NCBI GenBank assembly: GCA_945622055.1
Contig: CALZBV010000131.1
Coordinates: 1-7,019, forward strand
Reading direction: 5' to 3'
DNA: 7,019 bases
From: an uncultured Clostridia bacterium
GTDB lineage: Bacteria; Bacillota; Clostridia; Lachnospirales; Lachnospiraceae
Shown here: in pieces, positions 6,116 to 7,019 of the stretch
Numbering within the stretch: position 1 is the first letter of the stretch
How the letters are laid out: each line of letters begins with the position of its first letter
The notes under the pieces: model-generated
Databases searched by the model: none
Seen by the model: only the letters and a program-made list of their open reading frames with translations
What the model was told of the DNA's origin: nothing
Translations under genes and position numbers: made by a program

Positions 6116-6901
6116 TCACCTTCTACCCAAAATACAACTATATAACTCTTTAATTTTATACCCAACATCTTCAGGACAATGCGCATCAGATGAAGTAATA
6201 ATTTTTACATTATTCTTTTTCAGTATTCTAAGCAGTTCTTCATCCATACCGAGTGAAGCTGTGTTAGGGCATCTTCTGGCAACTCCGCTATTTTGATCTG
6301 CATACATATTACTTTCCGAAAGCTCCTTAGCTAAACTCTCATAGTATTCTGTAAGTGAATACGATGGTTTATGACCAAAAAGCTTAATTGCATCCGGATG
6401 ACCTATTCCATCAAATATCTTGCTTTTTGCCAGTGAAATAGAATCTTCAAAATATCTGCGATATATTTTGTCTACATCAATTCCGGTCCAGTGTTCGGCC
6501 TTATGGTCAAAGGCAAAATCATCAACAAAATGAATACTGCCCAATAAAAAATCAAAACCTTTGTCTTTCGTTAGTTCTGAAGTAAAGTTTTCAAACTCTT
6601 TGAAATAGCATATTTCAAGACCAAACTTTATCTCAACAGGAAACTGCTCATTCCTAACTCTCTTGATTAGTTCCAAATAATCCTCAAGCTTTAATACACC
6701 GGCCTGTCTATGAAACCATGCATCTACATATTCGCTATATGTACACACAGAATCGTACATAGGGACAAATTCTTCAAATCGATAACAATGTTCAAGTAAG
6801 CGAATTTCTTCAATCTGCATTTCAACCGCTCTGTTAACAAATTGATTTATCCAATCCAGCGTATACTCTCCGCGCTCAATATGAATATGACCATCTACCA
6901 T
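6116..6901 (-). CDS. PHP-superfamily phosphatase, histidinol-phosphatase-like (261 aa)
   Basis: Metal-dependent phosphatase of the PHP fold, closest in layout to the HisJ/HisK-type histidinol-phosphatases that act late in histidine synthesis. Metal-binding motifs are complete: DGHIH (3-7), LEHC with H38, GLE with E96, SIHF with H124, GHPD with H168, and SDAH with D239 and H241. NSGVARR (204-210) matches the NTSGLR-like segment of that family. It lacks a signal peptide, so it is cytoplasmic. No other histidine gene is visible, and the next gene is a small-molecule kinase, so a different phosphate ester is possible. The ATG at 6901 has GGAGGGG (6907-6913) five bases upstream. That site lies inside a truncated HAD reading frame, which overlaps this start by seven bases. 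Composition is AT-rich (22 G+C in 60 at 6361-6420). Confidence 0.85.
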   Translation of the reverse strand: MVDGHIHIERGEYTLDWINQFVNRAVEMQIEEIRLLEHCYRFEEFVPMYDSVCTYSEYVDAWFHRQAGVLKLEDYLELIKRVRNEQFPVEIKFGLEICYFKEFENFTSELTKDKGFDFLLGSIHFVDDFAFDHKAEHWTGIDVDKIYRRYFEDSISLAKSKIFDGIGHPDAIKLFGHKPSYSLTEYYESLAKELSESNMYADQNSGVARRCPNTASLGMDEELLRILKKNNVKIITSSDAHCPEDVGYKIKELYSCILGRR

Positions 6902-6969
6902 GCAATCCCCTCCGATTCATTCCCATAGATCAAAGTCCCGTCGCTATCCCAAAATATAGCTTTATTCAT
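6895..6969 (-). pseudogene. N-terminal stub of a HAD-superfamily hydrolase (24 codons)
   Basis: The minus-strand frame from the ATG at 6969 reads MNKAIFWDSDGTLIYGNES and then reaches TAG at 6895-6897 after five more residues. IFWDSDGTLIY is HAD motif I, with the nucleophile aspartate D8 and the acid/base aspartate D10 of DxDGT. A real HAD enzyme needs about 200 more residues. A strong ribosome site, AAGGAAAG (6974-6981), lies before the start, and the preceding open frame ends at this start, so it reads like the true beginning of a former gene. The PHP phosphatase begins inside its last codons in another frame, so the rest of the HAD gene appears to have been lost or replaced. Alternatively it is now a short translated leader coupling ribosomes to the phosphatase start. 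It is too short to be a working enzyme. Confidence 0.7.
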
Positions 6970-7019
6970 TACGCTTTCCTTCCATATTCAAATACATTAC
7001 CTGAATAATGAACCTTACC
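6969..7019 (-). CDS. C-terminal tail of an upstream gene (partial, unidentified)
   Basis: Two minus-strand frames are open from the window edge. One ends GKVHYSGNVFEYGRKA then TAA at 6969-6971, sharing one base with the HAD stub start (TAATG), a classic operon overlap. The other ends VRFIIQVMYLNMEGKRNE with TAA at 6962-6964, overlapping the same start by eight bases. Either would place a co-directional gene immediately upstream of the HAD stub, so the phosphatase and kinase are probably transcribed from a promoter outside the window. The fragment is too short to identify, and I cannot decide between the two frames; the coordinates given follow the first. Confidence 0.4.
   Translation of the reverse strand, partial: GKVHYSGNVFEYGRKA

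Noticed and set aside
6112..6116. Kinase as an aminoglycoside resistance gene
   Set aside because: It has only the generic fold motifs and is shorter than classical APH enzymes; many such kinases act on ordinary metabolites, so a resistance call would be unsupported.
1..7019. CRISPR array, insertion sequence, tRNA, rRNA or phage genes
   Set aside because: I looked for regularly spaced repeats, transposase motifs, terminal inverted repeats and conserved RNA gene sequences on both strands and saw none.

Overview
The window comes from a low-to-mid G+C Gram-positive anaerobe. The best fit is Clostridia, probably Lachnospiraceae. The reasons are the layout (nrdR, a YifB/ComM ATPase, dprA and topA in a row, with a YlmC/YmxH-family sporulation protein gene divergent from nrdR), the sequences of NrdR and the YmxH-like protein, and strong GGAGG-type ribosome binding sites at almost every start. 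The genus is inferred from protein recognition and was not tested by a search.

Positions 1-3876, minus strand: a DNA-metabolism operon. It reads from the right: a good sigma-A-type promoter (3848-3876), nrdR (ribonucleotide reductase repressor), comM/yifB (AAA+ ATPase), dprA (RecA loader for incoming single-stranded DNA) and topA (topoisomerase I, cut by the left window edge). Gaps are 81, 1 and 27 bases, and no terminator is visible between the genes, so co-transcription is likely. Several earlier in-frame starts exist but were rejected in favour of starts with good Shine-Dalgarno sequences.

Positions 3804-4299: a divergent promoter region of 190 bases, then a small plus-strand gene of the YlmC/YmxH (PRC-barrel) sporulation family, then a 45-base convergent gap that can form three mutually exclusive or pseudoknotted stems but no classical terminator.

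Positions 4300-5319, minus strand: a 339-residue nucleoid-associated protein of the NA37 (YejK/NdpA) family, with its own ribosome binding site and a weak candidate promoter.

Positions 5405-7019, minus strand: a markedly more AT-rich block. It holds a PHP-superfamily phosphatase resembling histidinol-phosphatase, followed three bases later by a small aminoglycoside/choline-kinase-like phosphotransferase. In front of the phosphatase is a 24-codon open frame that carries a textbook HAD-hydrolase motif I and its own strong ribosome binding site but then stops. It looks like the amputated 5' end of a HAD phosphatase gene, and the phosphatase gene begins inside it. The last bases hold the tail of another probable gene whose stop overlaps the HAD start. 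This three-part phosphate-chemistry cluster (HAD remnant, PHP phosphatase, kinase) is the least ordinary part of the window. The rest is recognisable housekeeping, and I see no CRISPR array, insertion sequence, tRNA or rRNA.
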